NCBI RefSeq assembly: GCF_000620705.1
Contig: NZ_KK211168.1
Span: 247,462 to 311,461 of the forward strand
DNA length: 64,000 nt
Direction of reading: 5' to 3'
From: Nocardioides sp. URHA0020
GTDB taxonomy: Bacteria > Actinomycetota > Actinomycetes > Propionibacteriales > Nocardioidaceae
The stretch's first letter is position 1. Each line of letters starts with the position of its first letter. Below are positions 55,465 through 64,000 of the stretch, piece after piece. Position numbers and translations under genes: made by a program. The notes under the pieces are model-generated. The model made no database searches and was not told the DNA's origin. It saw only the letters and a program-made list of their open reading frames with translations.

Positions 55465-55875
55465 ATGGACATCACCATTCACACCACGGTGCTCCCGCAC
55501 GAGGACCCGGAGGCCTCGCTGGCCTTCTACCGCGACGTCCTCGGCTTCGAGGTCCGCTCCGACGTCGGCAGCGGCACGATGCGCTGGATCACGGTGGGGC
55601 CCGTGGGCCAGCCCGGCACCTGCATCCTGCTCGGGCCGCCGGCTGCCGATCCCGGCATCACCGACGTCGAGCGCACCACGATCGCCGAGATGATGGCCAA
55701 GGGCACCTTCGGCTGGATCATGCTCGCGACCGAGGACCTCGACAGCACCTTCAGCCGGATCCAGGCGGAGGACGTCGAGGTCGTGCAGGAGCCGACCGAC
55801 CAGCCCTGGGGCACGCGGGACTGCGCCGTACGGGATCCCGCCGGCAACATGGTGCGGATCCAGGAGGTGGGCTGA
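55465..55875 (+). CDS. VOC (glyoxalase/bleomycin resistance-like) family protein
   Basis: 136 aa with the paired beta-alpha-beta-beta-beta modules. HEDPEASLAFYRDVLGFEVRSDVG opens the first, and PWGTRDCAVRDPAGNMVRIQEVG ends the second with the C-terminal metal-ligand pattern. It may bind or modify a small toxin. Paired with AraC upstream and a UvrA-like ATPase downstream, an arrangement suggesting resistance to a DNA-binding antibiotic; this is inference from context. Confidence 0.85.
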   Translation: MDITIHTTVLPHEDPEASLAFYRDVLGFEVRSDVGSGTMRWITVGPVGQPGTCILLGPPAADPGITDVERTTIAEMMAKGTFGWIMLATEDLDSTFSRIQAEDVEVVQEPTDQPWGTRDCAVRDPAGNMVRIQEVG

Positions 55876-55876
55876 G

Positions 55877-55969
55877 ATGCGGACGATGGCCTGCCGGCAG
55901 CACGCGATCAGGGCGATGGGCTGGTACAAGGACACCGAGAAGGCGTTCGCCGCCCTGCCCGAGGACTGA
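55877..55969 (+). CDS. Possible 30-aa peptide between the VOC and UvrA-like genes
   Basis: ATG one base after the VOC stop, with AGGAGG at 55862-55867 in the end of that gene as a ribosome site. It begins MRTMACRQHAIRAMGW and ends AFAALPED. It could be a coupled small peptide or the relic of a larger gene; no homologue was recognised. Confidence 0.25.
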   Translation: MRTMACRQHAIRAMGWYKDTEKAFAALPED

Positions 55970-55997
55970 CCGCCCATCCGATCGGAGCCCCACCCGC

Positions 55998-58349
<2,352 letters not shown>

Positions 58350-58405
58350 CTGCGTGGTGCGGCCTGACACGGGTGTAGTTCTTTGGTGTGGCCGTCCTGA
58401 TGCCC

Positions 58406-58466
58406 GCGGTTTGGTCACCAACCGCAGATATCAGCGGGCATTTCGTGCGGTTGGTGACCAAACGTC
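58406..58466. repeat. Dispersed palindromic repeat, copy R7
   Basis: Arms start at 58406 and 58446. First unit of the 142-bp tandem array. Confidence 0.9.
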
Positions 58467-58547
58467 GCGTCGGGGCGGTCGTCGGCAACCGCCGCCGTCA
58501 GGACGACGTCAGAGGCCGAGCTGCGGATCGGACGACGACCAAGACCC

Positions 58548-58608
58548 GCGGTTTGGTCACCAACCGCAGATCTCGAGGAGCAAATCGTGCGGTTGGTGAC
58601 CAAACGTC
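58548..58608. repeat. Dispersed palindromic repeat, copy R8
   Basis: Arms start at 58548 and 58588. Its spacer differs from the R9 spacer at only four or five positions. Confidence 0.9.
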
Positions 58609-58690
58609 GCGTCCGGGCGGTCATCGGCGCAGAGCCGCCGTCACGACGACGTCAGAGACCGAGCTGCAGGTCGTACCACGACCAAGGCGC

Positions 58691-58751
58691 GCGGTTTGGT
58701 CACCAACCGCAGATCTCGAGGGGCATTTCATGCGGTTGGTGACCAATCCGC
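58691..58751. repeat. Dispersed palindromic repeat, copy R9
   Basis: Arms start at 58691 and 58731. The right arm reads CCAATCCGC, with one mismatch to the left arm. Confidence 0.9.
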
Positions 58752-58831
58752 GCATCAGAACGCGGCAGGATCACTCACGACACCAAGAAGCCCCTGACGG
58801 TGGCGACACACTCCTAACACATCGCCGATAA

Positions 58832-58846
58832 CTGACATTATGTCAG
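58832..58846. promoter_or_regulatory. Operator-like palindrome CTGACAT-T-ATGTCAG
   Basis: Perfect 7-bp arms around a central T, 12 bp beyond the stop of the SRPBCC gene. No gene start lies next to it, so its purpose is unclear. Confidence 0.35.
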
Positions 58847-58858
58847 GTACCGTCGAGA

Positions 58859-59305
58859 TCATCGCCAGTTGCTGACCACGACCGCGTGCGGGTCGGGCGC
58901 TCCGGTCCCGGTGTCGATCAGCTGCTTGAGGCTCATCAGGTAGGTGCCCCACCGGGTGCTGCAGTGGTGCATGAACTCGACCGGCTCGCGCCAGCCCTCG
59001 TGGGTGAACATCACGATCGTGAAGTCACCGTCACGGCGCAGGTCGAACTGCACGTGCGTGCCGATCCACTCCGGTGGGCCGTCCACGACCCGCCACCGCA
59101 CCAGCCTGCCGGGCTCGAGCCGCTCGACCAGCATGTCGAAGCCGCCGGCGGGCCCGAAGCGGAAGCGGATCACCCCGCCGGACTCAGTCGACCCGGTCGT
59201 GTCCTCGGTCCACCAGGCCGCGAGGCCGTCGATGGTGGTGAGTGCGTCGTACACCTGCTCGGGCGAGGAGTGCTCGATGCCGATGCGGTGCAGGATGTCT
59301 GCCAT
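58859..59305 (-). CDS. SRPBCC (AHSA1/START-like) domain protein
   Basis: 148 aa. HRIGIEHSSPEQVYDALTTIDGLAAWWTED is the typical AHSA1 opening, and FRFGPAGGFDMLVERLEPGRLVRWRVVDGP and a C-terminal helix (CSTRWGTYLMSLKQLID) complete the helix-grip fold with a hydrophobic ligand cavity. It is the last gene of the SRPBCC-ArsR-SRPBCC operon, 14 bp after the ArsR gene. The ligand is unknown. Confidence 0.85.
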   Translation of the reverse strand: MADILHRIGIEHSSPEQVYDALTTIDGLAAWWTEDTTGSTESGGVIRFRFGPAGGFDMLVERLEPGRLVRWRVVDGPPEWIGTHVQFDLRRDGDFTIVMFTHEGWREPVEFMHHCSTRWGTYLMSLKQLIDTGTGAPDPHAVVVSNWR

Positions 59306-59319
59306 GTCGTGGTGCCTCT

Positions 59320-59655
59320 CTACTTCGCGGGGTGCTGGATCGACTCGGCGATCCGCTTGATCCGGCGCAGCCGGGCGTCCCAGGCCGCGCCGACGTCGGC
59401 GAGCTGGGCGACCGCGCGGGCCAGCTGCTCGTCGTCGACCCGGTAGCGCCGCTCCCGCCCTGAGGGCGTGGCGTGGACGAGGCCCACGCGGTCGAGTACG
59501 CCGAGGTGCTTGGTGACCGCCTGCCGGGTGACCGGCAGCTGCTCGCTGAGCGAGGTCGCCGTACCTCCGTCGTCGGCGAGCAGCAGGTCCACCAGTCGTC
59601 GGCGGGTGGGGTCTCCGATGGCGGACCAGAGGTCGTCGTCGACCGCGCCCGTCAC
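59320..59655 (-). CDS. ArsR-family winged-helix regulator
   Basis: 111 aa. LWSAIGDPTRRRLVDLLLADDGGTATSLSEQLPVTRQAVTKHLGVLDRVGLV is the winged helix, followed by RERRYRVDDEQLARAVAQL. No metal-binding Cys pair is present, as in the ArsR proteins that pair with AHSA1 genes. Its start overlaps the upstream SRPBCC stop by 4 bases. The two inverted repeats ahead of the operon are its likely operators. Confidence 0.9.
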   Translation of the reverse strand: MTGAVDDDLWSAIGDPTRRRLVDLLLADDGGTATSLSEQLPVTRQAVTKHLGVLDRVGLVHATPSGRERRYRVDDEQLARAVAQLADVGAAWDARLRRIKRIAESIQHPAK

Positions 59656-60110
59656 GACGTCGCCACCAGGCGCGCGACGTACTCCCCCAGGCGCGGCACG
59701 AAGAAGTCCCAGCCCCGCACGTGGTCCTGGTACGCCGCCTCGAGCTGCGCGACCTCCCAGCCGCGCTCACGGAAGCCGGTCTCCGTCAGCCGCACGGTCG
59801 TGCCTCCGTCCACCTCGAACAGCTCGAAGGTGACGAGCAGCGAGCTGTCCCGCGTCGGCATCGCGCCGTCCTCGTAGACCCAGCGGAAGGAGAACAGCCG
59901 CGGCGGCTCGACCGCCACCACCGTGAGCGCCTCGACCTTGCCCGTGGCACCGTCGCCGAAGCGGATCTCCCCCGCCGCGCCGGCCGTGGGCTCGAAGCTG
60001 GCCTCGTCCGGCCACCACTCCCGGATGTGCTCGGGACGGCTGACCACCTCGAAGACCACCTCCGGTGGCGCGTCCACGTGGATCTCGCGCTCGATGCTTC
60101 CGTGCTCCAT
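59652..60110 (-). CDS. SRPBCC (AHSA1/START-like) domain protein
   Basis: 152 aa. SIEREIHVDAPPEVVFEVVSRPEHIREWWPDEASF is the AHSA1-type start, and FSFRWVYEDGAMPT and VRLTETGFRERGWEVAQLEAAYQDHVRGWDFFVPRL match the later strands and helix. It is the first gene of the operon; its promoter (TAGAGT at 60149-60154 on the minus strand) sits just upstream of operator 1. Confidence 0.87.
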   Translation of the reverse strand: MEHGSIEREIHVDAPPEVVFEVVSRPEHIREWWPDEASFEPTAGAAGEIRFGDGATGKVEALTVVAVEPPRLFSFRWVYEDGAMPTRDSSLLVTFELFEVDGGTTVRLTETGFRERGWEVAQLEAAYQDHVRGWDFFVPRLGEYVARLVATS

Positions 60111-60126
60111 CTCGACTCCCGCTCTA

Positions 60127-60145
60127 GTGCAACGTTCGGTTGCAC
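60127..60145. promoter_or_regulatory. Operator 1 for the ArsR operon (GTGCAAC-N5-GTTGCAC)
   Basis: Perfect 7-bp inverted arms, lying between the -10-like TAGAGT (60149-60154) and the ATG at 60110, where a bound repressor would block the start site. Confidence 0.7.
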
Positions 60146-60171
60146 ATCACTCTAGGGCGTCGACCGACTCT

Positions 60172-60190
60172 GTGCAACCATCGGTTGCGC
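60172..60190. promoter_or_regulatory. Operator 2 for the ArsR operon (GTGCAAC-N5-GTTGCGC)
   Basis: A second copy with one mismatch (CAC to CGC), 45 bp from operator 1. It lies upstream of both the ArsR operon and the divergent VOC gene. Confidence 0.65.
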
Positions 60191-60216
60191 GTAGGTTGGG
60201 AAGTTGAATCCCGTAG

Positions 60217-60222
60217 TAGCGT
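60217..60222 (+). promoter_or_regulatory. -10 box TAGCGT of the second VOC gene
   Basis: TAGCGT is 6 nt before the ATG at 60229. Confidence 0.5.
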
Positions 60223-60228
60223 CGCGGC

Positions 60229-60726
60229 ATGCCGGACCTCGACCTGGACCACATCAGCGCCGAGCGCGAGCGCATCCGTACGACATACCTCGCACCGGAG
60301 GAGTCCCGTCCGGCCAGCTCGGCCCGGGGGCTGCACCACTTCGCGATCGTGTGCGCCGACGTCGAGCGGACGGTGCGCTTCTACCAGGAGCTGCTGGAGT
60401 TCCCGCTCACCGAGATCTTCGAGAACCGGGACTACCCCGGCTCCAACCACTTCTTCTTCGACATCGGCAACGGCAACCTGATCGCGTTCTTCGACTTCCC
60501 CGGCCTCGACGTCGGGCCGTACGCCGAGGTGCTCGGCGGACTGCACCACGTCTGCATCTCCGTGGAGCCCGAGCGGTGGACGCACCTCCGGGGCAAGCTG
60601 GACGCCGCCGGGGTGGAGTACGTCGCGGAGTCGGGCAGCTCGCTCTACTTCCGCGACCCCGACGGGGCGCGCCTCGAGCTGATCTCGGACCCGCTCGGCG
60701 AGATGTACGGGACGACGGTCCTCTAG
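60229..60726 (+). CDS. VOC family protein (glyoxalase/dioxygenase-like)
   Basis: 165 aa. LHHFAIVCADVERTVRFYQELLEFPLTEIFENRDYPGSNHFFFDIG contains the first metal ligand (His) and GNGNLIAFFDFPG follows; the second module has LHHVCISVEPERW and ends YFRDPDGARLELISDP with the C-terminal Glu ligand. It resembles catechol-dioxygenase-like or glyoxalase-like VOC proteins. Divergent from the ArsR operon and possibly co-controlled through operator 2. Confidence 0.85.
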   Translation: MPDLDLDHISAERERIRTTYLAPEESRPASSARGLHHFAIVCADVERTVRFYQELLEFPLTEIFENRDYPGSNHFFFDIGNGNLIAFFDFPGLDVGPYAEVLGGLHHVCISVEPERWTHLRGKLDAAGVEYVAESGSSLYFRDPDGARLELISDPLGEMYGTTVL

Positions 60727-60738
60727 GGCGTCAGGGCG

Positions 60739-61611
60739 TCAGATCGCCGCGAGCCTGGGGAGGACGTCCTCGCACACCGAGGTCGTCCAGCCGACCGGGT
60801 CCTCGGTCGGCGGCATGAGGGTGACCAGCGAGATGCCGAGCGCGGCGTACTCCTGCATCGAGGACAGGAAGGCGTCGGTGTCGCTGACCGGGTCGACGCC
60901 CATGGCGATCATGGTCTTCTCGATGGAGTCGTAGTCGCGACCGAGGGTGTCGCAGTGCCCGCGCAGCACCTCGAGCTTGTGCCGGACCACGTCCGGGCTC
61001 TCGCCGAAGAGGTTGCAGGCGTCGGCGTACTGCGCGACCAGGCGCAGCGTCTTCCTCTCGCCACTCCCCCCGATCAGGATCGGCGGGTGCGGTCGCTGCA
61101 CCGGCGGCGGGACGCAGACGGTCTCCGCGAGCCGGTAGTGCTGCCCGGCGTAGGCCCCGTCGTCGTCGCTCCACATCTGCCGGACGACCTGCAGCGTCTC
61201 CTCCAGCCGCTCGAAGCGCTCGCTGGTCGACGGGAAGGGGACGCCCAGGCCGGCGTGCTCGCGGTCGTACCACGCGGCGCCGATGCCGAGGGTCGCACGC
61301 CCCTGCGACAGCACGTCGAGGGTGGTGACGATCTTGGCGAGCAGACCCGGGTGCCGGTACGTCGTGCCGGTGACGAGCAGGCTGAGCCGGACGTTGTCGG
61401 TCAGCGCGGCCAGGTAGCCGAGGGTCGTGTAGCCCTCAAGCATCGGCTCCGGCGGGCCGCCGAGGTTCTCCATCTGGAACCAGTGGTCCATGACCGTGAA
61501 GAGGGACGCCCCGCCCTGGTCGGCGACCGTGGCGGTCTCCGTCAGCCGTTCGGCCAGGCGCGTGTGCCAGTCAGGGTGGGTGAAATTCGCGTAGTGGATG
61601 CCGATGCGCAC
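60739..61611 (-). CDS. LLM-class F420-dependent oxidoreductase
   Basis: 290 aa luciferase-like TIM barrel. GIHYANFTHPDWHTRLAERLTETATVADQGGASLFTVMDHW, GYTTLGYLAALTDNVRLSLLVTGTTYRHPGLLAKIVTTLDVLSQGRATLGIGAAWYDREHAGLG and RPHPPILIGGSGERKTLRLVAQYAD are the cofactor-binding signatures of the F420 group. It reduces or oxidises a small substrate with coenzyme F420. GTG start with TAGGTT 6 nt upstream. Convergent with the VOC gene. Confidence 0.9.
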   Translation of the reverse strand: MRIGIHYANFTHPDWHTRLAERLTETATVADQGGASLFTVMDHWFQMENLGGPPEPMLEGYTTLGYLAALTDNVRLSLLVTGTTYRHPGLLAKIVTTLDVLSQGRATLGIGAAWYDREHAGLGVPFPSTSERFERLEETLQVVRQMWSDDDGAYAGQHYRLAETVCVPPPVQRPHPPILIGGSGERKTLRLVAQYADACNLFGESPDVVRHKLEVLRGHCDTLGRDYDSIEKTMIAMGVDPVSDTDAFLSSMQEYAALGISLVTLMPPTEDPVGWTTSVCEDVLPRLAAI

Positions 61612-61617
61612 CTGCCC

Positions 61618-61623
61618 AACCTA
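61618..61623 (-). promoter_or_regulatory. -10 box TAGGTT of the LLM oxidoreductase
   Basis: TAGGTT is 6 nt before the GTG at 61611. Confidence 0.5.
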
Positions 61624-61645
61624 GCCCGCACGTCCAGCCCTGCTC

Positions 61646-62368
61646 CTAGAGCGCGGAGTCGAGCAGCCAGCCACCACCGATCAGCGCGCAGGCGAGCGTC
61701 ACGACCAGGTGCACGGCCACCCAGAGGACGCCCGGCACGCCGGTCAGCCGCGCCAGGACGTCCGCGTCGGAGGTGCGTGCCTGACCCCGGCGACGCTGCA
61801 GCTGCAGCTCCATGACCGGTCGCGGCGCGGCGAGCAGCAGGAACCAGGTCCCGACGTACGCCGTGCCGCTCTGCGCCTGCCCGCTCCCCCACCAGCTCAC
61901 CGCGAACACCGCCAGCCCCGCCACGCCGACGGCGTACAGGCCGTAGAAGTTGCGGATCTGCAGGAGCAGCAGCGCGAGGAGGACGACGGCGAGCCACAGC
62001 ACGGCGAGCGCGTGCTGGCGGCCGAGCAGGTACGCCGCGCCGAGGCCGAGCAGCGCCGGCCCGGCGTACCCGGCGAACGCCGTGACCACCATCCCCGGAC
62101 CACGCGGCTTGCCCCGCGAGACGGTGAGGCCCGAGGTGTCGGAGTGCAGCCGGATGCCCTGGAGCGAGCGGCCGGTGACCAGCGCGGCCACGCCGTGCGC
62201 ACCCTCGTGGGCGATCGTCACGACGTGCCGACCCACGGGCCAGGTCCACGGCGCGACCACCAGCAGCAGTGCGACCCCCGCCGTGACGACGACTCCGCCG
62301 TACGACAGTGGCTGCTGGATCCCGGTGACGTCGTCCCACACGGAGGACAGGACGTCGGAGGCACTCAC
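61646..62368 (-). CDS. M50-family membrane metalloprotease-like protein
   Basis: 240 aa with about six membrane helices. GRHVVTIAHEGAHGVAALVTGRSLQGIRLHSDTSGLTVSRG contains HEGAH, the M50 zinc motif, and GPGMVVTAFAGYAGPALLGLGAAYLLG follows. A second metal Asp is probably in the C-terminal part, but the usual NPDG-like motif is not obvious. Similar M50B-like proteins occur in many actinobacteria without a known substrate. It may be a protease or an inactive relative. Confidence 0.8.
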   Translation of the reverse strand: MSASDVLSSVWDDVTGIQQPLSYGGVVVTAGVALLLVVAPWTWPVGRHVVTIAHEGAHGVAALVTGRSLQGIRLHSDTSGLTVSRGKPRGPGMVVTAFAGYAGPALLGLGAAYLLGRQHALAVLWLAVVLLALLLLQIRNFYGLYAVGVAGLAVFAVSWWGSGQAQSGTAYVGTWFLLLAAPRPVMELQLQRRRGQARTSDADVLARLTGVPGVLWVAVHLVVTLACALIGGGWLLDSAL

Positions 62369-62421
62369 CCGACCAGCCTGCCGGACGCGTGTCCGCGGCG
62401 GCAGGTGGGTACGGGCACGCC

Positions 62422-62634
62422 ATGACTGATGAGAAGCAGGAAGCCATCCAGGCGGTCGTCGACCGGGTCACCTCCTGGCAGGACGGCGCCACGGAGAGCA
62501 CCGTGGAGACCGAGCTGCGCAAGGGGTTCACCGAGGTCGGCGTCGACGTGCCCGACGAGGACGTGACCCGGCTCGCGGACGCCATCGAGTCCGAGCACGG
62601 GGCCGTGTCAGCCGCCGACGTCCTGGCTCGATGA
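62422..62634 (+). CDS. Small acidic protein of unknown function
   Basis: 70 aa, helical, acidic (TDEKQEAIQAVVDRVTSWQDG, ETELRKGFTEVGVDVPDEDVTRLADAIE). The ATG at 62422 was chosen over 62389. It overlaps the next gene by 4 bases (ATGA), so the two are translated together. No motif recognised. Confidence 0.65.
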   Translation: MTDEKQEAIQAVVDRVTSWQDGATESTVETELRKGFTEVGVDVPDEDVTRLADAIESEHGAVSAADVLAR

Positions 62635-63077
62635 GCGGACCCGACCGGGCCCACCAGCGCCCCGAGGGCGTCGACGACGCGACCGTCGAGGCGCTGGGCA
62701 AGCTGTCCGAGGCGCTCGAGGTCGTCGAGGAGGCCCGGGGGTTGCTCTACGCCTTCCACCGTCGCTGCGGCACCGCCGACCTCACGCTCGGCGAGTCCGT
62801 CGACCTGCTGCGTCAGGCCGGGCACACCGACCTCGCCGACCGGATCCAGCGGGAGCTCGTCGGTCGCAACATCCTGGCCGGCCGATGGAGCTTCCAGGTC
62901 GTCGAGGACTACGACAGCGGCTACTACGCGACCTTCCGCGACCTCGAGAGTGACGCGCGCGAGGCGCTGGTGGGCGGCAGGCGCCACCTCTACGAGGCCG
63001 AGATGAAGGAGGAGCGACGTAGCGACGGAGTGCCCGGCCACGAGGCGCTCCCCCAGGACGTCGCGGACCAGGGCTGA
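62631..63077 (+). CDS. Conserved protein of unknown function
   Basis: 148 aa. A long N-terminal helix pair (DDATVEALGKLSEALEVVEEARGLLYAFHRRCGTADLTLGESVDLLRQAGHTDLADRIQRELVGRN) is followed by GRWSFQVVEDYDSGYYATFRDLESDAREALVGGRRHLYEAEMKEERR, a pattern I remember from short actinobacterial proteins without assigned function. Coupled to the 70-aa gene upstream. Confidence 0.7.
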   Translation: MSGPDRAHQRPEGVDDATVEALGKLSEALEVVEEARGLLYAFHRRCGTADLTLGESVDLLRQAGHTDLADRIQRELVGRNILAGRWSFQVVEDYDSGYYATFRDLESDAREALVGGRRHLYEAEMKEERRSDGVPGHEALPQDVADQG

Positions 63078-63081
63078 TCGG

Positions 63082-63087
63082 TACGTT
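63082..63087 (+). promoter_or_regulatory. -10 box TACGTT of the second aldo/keto reductase
   Basis: TACGTT is 7 nt before the ATG at 63095 and selects it over the in-frame start at 63086. Confidence 0.5.
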
Positions 63088-63094
63088 GAACGAC

Positions 63095-63931
63095 ATGGCC
63101 ATCCCGACGCACACGCTCAACGACGGCAGCACCCTCCCGGCGATCGGCTTCGGGACCTATCCCCTCGAGGGCGAGGCGGCGGTCTCGGCGATCGTGTCCG
63201 CGATCGAGGCCGGCTACCGGCTGCTCGACACGGCCGTCAACTACGGCAACGAGGCGGAGGTCGGCGAGGCGGTGCGCGCGTGCGGCCTGCCGCGCGAGGA
63301 GCTCCTCGTCGCCAGCAAGATCCCCGGGCGCGACCACGGGTACGACGACGCGATCGCCAGCGTGCACGGGTCGTTGGAGCGGCTCGGGCTCGACTACCTC
63401 GACCTGCACCTCGTGCACTGGCCCAACCCCAGCGTCGGCAAGTACGCCGAGGCGTGGCGGGCGCTGGTGGACCTGAAGGAGCAGGGCCTGGTGCGCAGCA
63501 TCGGCGTCTCCAACTTCACCGAGGCGCACCTGCGGCGCGTCATCGACGAGACGGGCGTGACCCCGGCCGTCAACCAGATCGAGCTGCACCCCTACTTCCC
63601 CCAGGTCGAGATGCGGGCGGTCAACGAGCGCCTCGGCATCCAGACCGAGTCCTGGAGCCCGCTGGGCAAGCGGCAGGCGCCGTTCGCCGAGAGCGCGGTC
63701 GCCGCGGCGGCGGCCGCCCACGACGTGAGCCCCGGCCAGGTGATCCTGCGCTGGCAGGTCCAGCTGGGGGCGGTCCCGATCCCGAAGTCGGCGACCCCGG
63801 AGCGGCAGCGGGCGAACCTCGACGTGTTCGGCTTCGAGCTCGACGACGCCGAGATGGCCGCCATCACCGCACTGGGCCGGCCCGACGGACGGCTCTTCGG
63901 CGGCGACCCCGACACGCACGAGGAGATGTGA
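63095..63931 (+). CDS. Aldo/keto reductase (2,5-diketo-D-gluconate reductase type)
   Basis: 278 aa. GTYPLEGEAAVSAIVSAIEAGYRLLDTAVNYGNEAEVGEA contains catalytic Asp and Tyr, VASKIPG the Lys, and LDLHLVHWPNP the His. GVSNFTEAHLRRV, NQIELHPYFPQ and AVPIPKSATPERQRANL complete the AKR5-like pattern. It reduces aldehydes or ketones with NADPH. The last 4 bases overlap the next gene (ATGTGA). Confidence 0.92.
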   Translation: MAIPTHTLNDGSTLPAIGFGTYPLEGEAAVSAIVSAIEAGYRLLDTAVNYGNEAEVGEAVRACGLPREELLVASKIPGRDHGYDDAIASVHGSLERLGLDYLDLHLVHWPNPSVGKYAEAWRALVDLKEQGLVRSIGVSNFTEAHLRRVIDETGVTPAVNQIELHPYFPQVEMRAVNERLGIQTESWSPLGKRQAPFAESAVAAAAAAHDVSPGQVILRWQVQLGAVPIPKSATPERQRANLDVFGFELDDAEMAAITALGRPDGRLFGGDPDTHEEM

Positions 63932-64000
63932 GCAGCGCGTACGCCGGCGAGCCGGCGACGCCGTACCTCCGCGTCGACGTCGGTCGGCTGCGCAGCAACA
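63928..64000 (+). CDS. Start of an alanine-racemase-fold enzyme (D-threonine aldolase-like), partial
   Basis: 24 residues from a GTG overlapping the reductase stop, reading into PATPYLRVDVGRLRSN. The TPxLxVDxxRLxxN pattern is the first strand of PLP enzymes with the alanine-racemase N-terminal barrel, such as D-threonine aldolase or D-serine dehydratase. The rest is outside the window. Confidence 0.5.
   Translation, partial: MSSAYAGEPATPYLRVDVGRLRSN

Larger units (their letters stand above)
58406..58751. repeat. Tandem array of about 142-bp units
   Basis: Units begin at 58406, 58548 and 58691 (142 and 143 bp). The linkers 58467-58547 and 58609-58690 are clearly homologous (shared GACGACGTCAGAG and CCGAGCTGC), so the whole unit was duplicated, not only the palindrome. 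Confidence 0.85.
58350..58858. other. Non-coding stretch filled by a tandem repeat array
   Basis: 509 bp between the convergent uvrA-like and SRPBCC genes. It holds repeat copies R7-R9 with duplicated linkers and the palindrome at 58832-58846. No gene or promoter is apparent. Confidence 0.7.

Overview
This window comes from a high-GC actinobacterium. The gene content points to Nocardioidaceae (Nocardioides or a close relative). It carries the complete Pup-proteasome system, the mycothiol ligase MshC, RbpA, a Lnt/Ppm1 lipoprotein-mannosylation pair, PafBC and an F420-type LLM oxidoreductase. The genus is inferred from gene content and style, not from a marker gene.

Layout. 1-5.5 kb: the tail of an unidentified secreted or membrane protein, a secreted CHAP-domain protein, a secreted metzincin protease, tRNA-Leu(GAG), an M20 hydrolase, a DUF5703 protein and an aldo/keto reductase. 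5.6-38 kb: the conserved actinobacterial block known from Mycobacterium as roughly Rv2092c-Rv2136c. It runs uppP, (corA), phosphomutase, DUF3090, SCO1664-type kinase-like protein, mshC, PAC2 protein, metH, HAD hydrolase, RecB-type nuclease, site-2 protease, trmI, arc/mpa, (ybaK-like, sulfotransferase), dop, pup, prcB, prcA, (DUF559-type nuclease-like gene), pafA, FKBP lipoprotein, pafB, pafC, tatA, tatC, a small unknown gene, a diacylglycerol-kinase-type lipid kinase and helY. Genes in parentheses are extra relative to the core order. 37-46 kb: an NAD(P)-binding protein, a 5'-3' exonuclease, an Lrp regulator divergent from a lysine 2,3-aminomutase-like enzyme, and a translationally coupled operon (enoyl-CoA hydratase, acyl-CoA ligase, amidohydrolase, GNAT) divergent from a TetR gene. 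46-54 kb: lnt-ppm1-fxsA, rbpA, a UMF1-like MFS protein with a glycerophosphodiesterase, a zinc-ribbon protein and an XRE-MurA fusion. 54-64 kb: an accessory stretch with a small Cys-rich protein, AraC-VOC-UvrA-like genes, a SRPBCC-ArsR-SRPBCC operon, VOC and LLM enzymes, an M50 protein, two unknown small proteins, an aldo/keto reductase and the start of an alanine-racemase-fold enzyme.

The most distinctive signal is a family of dispersed intergenic repeats. The arms are about 20 bp (core GGTTTGGTCACCAACC). They lie at a fixed 40-bp pitch, normally in inverted orientation with a 19-bp variable spacer. Nine loci are recognised, clustering around the proteasome genes. One is a five-arm array after helY, one is a 142-bp tandem triplication after the uvrA-like gene, and one pair brackets the DUF559-type gene between prcA and pafA.

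A second window-wide signal is a TANNNT (often TAGGCT or TAGGGT) -10 box placed 6-8 nt before the start codon of more than 25 genes. This implies largely leaderless transcription and fixes several start codons. Specific regulatory predictions include a SigR-type promoter for rbpA, a perfect 24-bp palindrome between the TetR gene and its divergent operon, two matched operators upstream of the ArsR operon, and paired direct repeats in front of the XRE-MurA fusion.
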